Shown here piece after piece: positions 61,136-64,000 of a stretch of 64,000 nt of DNA. Origin of the DNA: Noviherbaspirillum cavernae (lineage in GTDB: Bacteria; Pseudomonadota; Gammaproteobacteria; Burkholderiales; Burkholderiaceae_D); assembly GCF_003590875.1 (NCBI RefSeq), contig NZ_QYUN01000002.1, positions 310,001 to 374,000 of the forward strand, read 5' to 3'. The notes below the pieces were generated by a model. The model did not search any database. It saw nothing but the letters and a program-made list of their open reading frames with translations, and had not been told where the DNA came from. Made by a program: the position numbers and the translations under genes. How positions within the stretch are numbered: position 1 is the stretch's first letter; each line of letters starts with the position of its first letter.

Positions 61136-63076
61136 ATGAAATGGATTGCCGGAGTGACATTCGCGCTTGCCTCGGTAAGCGCGTTGCTGCCTGCCGCGCA
61201 TGCGCAAAAGCGCGTTGAAAATTTCGCCACTGACGATGATGTGTTTCTGGCATTGCGCGCGGCTTCGAATAAGGGCGATGCCGCGAAGGCGGATGAACTC
61301 GCGTCGCGGCTGGCGAATTACGCCATTCCTTCCTATGTCGATTACTACCGCTTGCGGCCGCGCATCGGCAGTGCGCCGGAGCAGGAGATTCGCGACTTCC
61401 TGACACGCTACGACGGCAGCGCGATCGCCGATCGCTTGCGCAACGACTGGCTGCTGGAGTTGGGCAGGACGCGCAATTGGATACTGTTCGATGAACAGTA
61501 TCCGCTGTTCGCGCTCAACGACGACACGCAACTCAAATGCTATGCGCTGATGTCGAAGGCGCTCAAGGGCCGGCAGGTCACCGACGAGGCGCGCGCCCTG
61601 CTGGTGGCGCCGCAGAATTATGGCGAGGCCTGCCCGTCGCTGATGGCGACGCTGGTGCAGGGCAATCAATTCAGTGCCGACGATGTGTGGGCGCAGATCC
61701 GCTTGATGGCCGAGTCCGGCAACGGCGGCGCGATACGGCGCATTGCGGGACTCACCACTGCATCCGAAACCGCCATCATGCAGGCGACCGACAAGCCGCA
61801 GGCGGTTGTGGCGCGCGGCGCGGGCAACGGACGCGATGCGCATGAAATCTTCATGCTGGCGCTGGGCCGCGTTGCCAAGGGCAGCCTGACGCAGGCGGTG
61901 AGTGCGCTGGTCGCATCGGCCGAGCGTCTCAACGAGCGGGAGCGCGCGATCGCGTGGTCGCAGATCGCGTATCAGGCCTCGCTGCAACTGGCTCCGGACG
62001 CGGTGGTGTACTGGCATCGCACGAGCGGCGTGCCGCTGTCGTCCGAGGCGCATCAATGGAAGGTGCGCGCTGCGTTGCGCGCAGGCGACTGGAAATTCGT
62101 CAAATCATCCATCGAGGCAATGCCCGCACACGTCCGCAACGACGCGACGTGGATCTACTGGCTGGGGCGCGCGCACAAGGCCGAGGGCAACAATGAGGAG
62201 GCGCAGACGCAGTTCCTGTCGCTGGTCGCGCAAACCAGTTTCTACGGCCAGCTCGCGCTCGAAGAACTGGGGCAGAAGATCACGATTCCGCCGCGCGCGC
62301 AGCCGGTGACGCAGGACGAGATTGCGCCGATCGCCGAGAATCAGGGCTTCGGCCGGGCCTTCAAGTTCTTCGATCTCAATCTGCGCTTCGAAGGCTACCG
62401 CGAGTGGAACTGGGAGCTGCGCAGGATGAACGAACGGCAGCATCTGGCTGCGGCTGAATTCGCACGGCAGAGAAACGTGCTGGATCGCATGGTCAATACC
62501 TCCGACCGCACCAAGGCCGAATTCGATTTCACTCAGCGCTTTCCGTCACCTTTTCGCGATGTGATGCATTCCAATACGCAACGGCTCGGCCTCGACATGG
62601 CGTGGGTGTACGGATTGATCCGCCAAGAGTCGCGCTTCATCCTGAACGCGCGCTCGCATGTGGGAGCCTCCGGCCTCATGCAGTTGATGCCGGCCACCGC
62701 GAAGTGGGTCGCCGGCAAGATCGGTATCGGCGGATTTTCGTTGAGTCAGGTCAACGACATCAACACCAATATCCTGCTTGGCACCAACTACCTGAACATG
62801 GTGCTGAACGACCTGGAAGGTTCGCAGGCGATGGCGACCGCCGCCTACAACGCCGGTCCCGGCCGTCCGCGCGCATGGCGTTCCACCTTGGCCGGCCCGG
62901 TGGAAGGCGCGATTTTCGCGGAATCGATCCCGTTCAACGAGACACGCGATTACGTGAAGAAAGTGCTGTCGAATGCGACCTACTACGCCGCGTTGTTCGA
63001 AAGCAAGCCGCAATCGCTGAAGGCGCGTCTGGGAATGGTCGCGCCGAAAGGATTCGCGCCCAGCGATTTGCCGTAA
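61136..63076 (+). CDS. slt: Soluble lytic murein transglycosylase
   Basis: 646 residues: signal peptide (MKWIAGVTFALASVSALLPAAHA), a long helical superhelix (about 30-460), and the C-terminal catalytic domain. The catalytic Glu is in LIRQESRFILNARS, followed by GASGLMQLMPATAKWVA, NTNILLGTNYL, and TAAYNAGPGRPRAW. The enzyme cleaves peptidoglycan to anhydromuropeptides. An AAGG lies at 61113-61116, better spaced for a TTG at 61124 (LNFPMKW...) than for this ATG, so the true start may be four codons upstream. Confidence 0.93.
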   Translation: MKWIAGVTFALASVSALLPAAHAQKRVENFATDDDVFLALRAASNKGDAAKADELASRLANYAIPSYVDYYRLRPRIGSAPEQEIRDFLTRYDGSAIADRLRNDWLLELGRTRNWILFDEQYPLFALNDDTQLKCYALMSKALKGRQVTDEARALLVAPQNYGEACPSLMATLVQGNQFSADDVWAQIRLMAESGNGGAIRRIAGLTTASETAIMQATDKPQAVVARGAGNGRDAHEIFMLALGRVAKGSLTQAVSALVASAERLNERERAIAWSQIAYQASLQLAPDAVVYWHRTSGVPLSSEAHQWKVRAALRAGDWKFVKSSIEAMPAHVRNDATWIYWLGRAHKAEGNNEEAQTQFLSLVAQTSFYGQLALEELGQKITIPPRAQPVTQDEIAPIAENQGFGRAFKFFDLNLRFEGYREWNWELRRMNERQHLAAAEFARQRNVLDRMVNTSDRTKAEFDFTQRFPSPFRDVMHSNTQRLGLDMAWVYGLIRQESRFILNARSHVGASGLMQLMPATAKWVAGKIGIGGFSLSQVNDINTNILLGTNYLNMVLNDLEGSQAMATAAYNAGPGRPRAWRSTLAGPVEGAIFAESIPFNETRDYVKKVLSNATYYAALFESKPQSLKARLGMVAPKGFAPSDLP

Positions 63077-63218
63077 ATCCTGTCTTGCGCAAGTCCTTGC
63101 ACGTGTTCTTCATTGACACGCGTGCAGCGCCTGCTAACAATGAATCGAGAGTTGCTGTGTTTTCCGCATGAACAGCACGGCATCTCGATTTCATTGAACC
63201 TGCGCATGAGGTGCGGTC

Positions 63219-64000
63219 ATGGACTTTCGTTCCGTATTGATCATTGGCGGCTCCGGTTTCATCGGCGGTCATTTGCTGGCCAAGCTGGCGGGTACCGACT
63301 GGCGCGTGATCGTGGTCACGCGCCGTTACGAAAAAGCGCGCCACCTTCTCGAATTGCCTTCGGTCGATGATCTGGTGGAAGCCGATATCCATGACGAGGC
63401 GACACTGCATCGCCTGATGCAGGGCAACACGGCCGTCATCAATCTGGTCGGCATTCTGCATTCGCATCCCGGTTCGCCTTACGGCCCGGACTTTGCAAAG
63501 GTACATGTCGAATTGCCGAGGAAGGTCGCGGCGGCATGCGCGGCCAATGGCGTGCATCGCCTGCTGCACATGAGCGCACTGGGCGCGGCAGCCGACGCGC
63601 CGTCGATGTATCTGCGCTCGAAGGCGGACGGCGAGCGCGCGGCGATGTCGCAGCCATCGGTCGGCGTCACGATCTTCCGGCCTTCGGTCGTGTTCGGCGA
63701 CGGCGATCATTTCCTGAACATGTTCGCAGCGCTGGAAAAATTCCTGCCGGTCATGCTGCTTGCCAGCGCCGATGCGAAATTCCAGCCCGTTTACGTGGAA
63801 GACGTCGCGCAGGCATTCGTGCATGCCTTGTCGAACGACAGAACCATCGGCAAGACCTATGAGCTTGCCGGGCCGACCGTCTACACCTTGCGCGAACTGG
63901 TGAAACTCGCCGGCGTTTGTTCCGGCCACTCGCGGCCGGTGATCGGCCTGCCGGAACCCTTGGCGCGTCTGCAGGCGATGCTGATGGAACACATGCCGGG
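63219..64000 (+). CDS. NDUFA9-like NAD(P)-binding epimerase/complex I family protein, partial
   Basis: 260 residues visible; the C-terminus lies beyond the window. Rossmann motif IIGGSGFIGGHLLAKLAG starts near residue 8, then VINLVGILHS and the SDR/epimerase stretch (YLRSKADGERAA, GVTIFRPSVVFGDGDHFLNMFA, PVYVEDVAQAFVHAL). It belongs to the atypical SDR family that includes NDUFA9 of complex I; bacterial members may bind the quinone-related pathway or act as oxidoreductases. The reading frame starts at an ATG at 63219, 142 bp after the transglycosylase gene. Confidence 0.87.
   Translation, partial: MDFRSVLIIGGSGFIGGHLLAKLAGTDWRVIVVTRRYEKARHLLELPSVDDLVEADIHDEATLHRLMQGNTAVINLVGILHSHPGSPYGPDFAKVHVELPRKVAAACAANGVHRLLHMSALGAAADAPSMYLRSKADGERAAMSQPSVGVTIFRPSVVFGDGDHFLNMFAALEKFLPVMLLASADAKFQPVYVEDVAQAFVHALSNDRTIGKTYELAGPTVYTLRELVKLAGVCSGHSRPVIGLPEPLARLQAMLMEHMP

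Noticed and set aside
1..64000. tRNA genes, rRNA, CRISPR arrays, att sites
   Set aside because: Read by eye, I found no cloverleaf with conserved T-loop, no regularly spaced direct repeats, and no integrase other than the housekeeping XerC.

Overview
The window is about 64 kb of a high-GC betaproteobacterial chromosome, most probably Burkholderiales, family Oxalobacteraceae (Herminiimonas/Herbaspirillum/Noviherbaspirillum type). The grounds are gene content and order: ahcY preceded by an S-adenosylhomocysteine riboswitch and followed by a small holin-like gene and metF; the block metK - two LpxL-like acyltransferases - dapF - DUF484 - xerC - rlmI - Fur/Zur - CobW - dksA - hslVU; argB near a pyrimidine 5'-nucleotidase and slmA; and a PEP-CTERM protein. 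No rRNA, tRNA, CRISPR array, prophage or intact insertion sequence was seen. Both ends cut genes: a 2Fe-2S ferredoxin-like protein on the left and an NDUFA9-like epimerase on the right.

Layout. 1-4.9 kb (minus): ferredoxin-like protein, VanZ-like membrane protein, and a four-gene MCE/Mla-type lipid ABC transporter. 5-7.3 kb (plus): birA, coaX, SPOR protein. 7.3-8.4 kb (minus): ECF sigma factor, zf-HC2 protein and Cys-rich CWC protein. 8.5-13 kb: argB, TraB-like protein, nucleotidase, slmA, EamA transporter. 13-19.7 kb (accessory): PEP-CTERM protein, two EamA transporters, an MFS transporter, D-tartrate dehydratase with a divergent LysR regulator, and a small exported protein. 19.7-29.6 kb: moeB-like, ctpA, envC-like, gpmA, rhodanese, grxC, secB, SH3 protein, gpsA, glycerate 2-kinase, periplasmic protein, cupin.

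30-41.4 kb holds a complete structural type II secretion operon in the order gspG-H-I-J-K-L-M-N-D-E-F-C. The gspC-like gene comes last and lacks a PDZ domain. A 163-bp near-perfect palindromic element sits between gspF and gspC and supplies the gspF stop codon. No prepilin peptidase gene is in view.

41.5-55.3 kb (minus) runs from hslUV back to the acyltransferases. Within it, a Zur-like repressor, a His-rich CobW metallochaperone and a DksA with only one Cys sit beside a decayed zinc-type TonB receptor fused to a scrap of an ABC ATPase. A two-STAS protein with an internally duplicated module lies alongside. 55.4-60.5 kb (plus) carries methyl-cycle genes (metK, ahcY, metF) with an M14 peptidase and a holin-like protein. 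metK has a leader that could hide its ribosome-binding site; ahcY has the SAH riboswitch. The end of the window holds 5-formyl-THF cyclo-ligase, a soluble lytic transglycosylase and the NDUFA9-like gene.

The observations most worth a second look are the palindromic element inside the gsp operon, the chimeric zinc-uptake pseudogene, the duplicated-module STAS protein, the metK leader, and the five-half-site operator between the tartrate dehydratase gene and its regulator.
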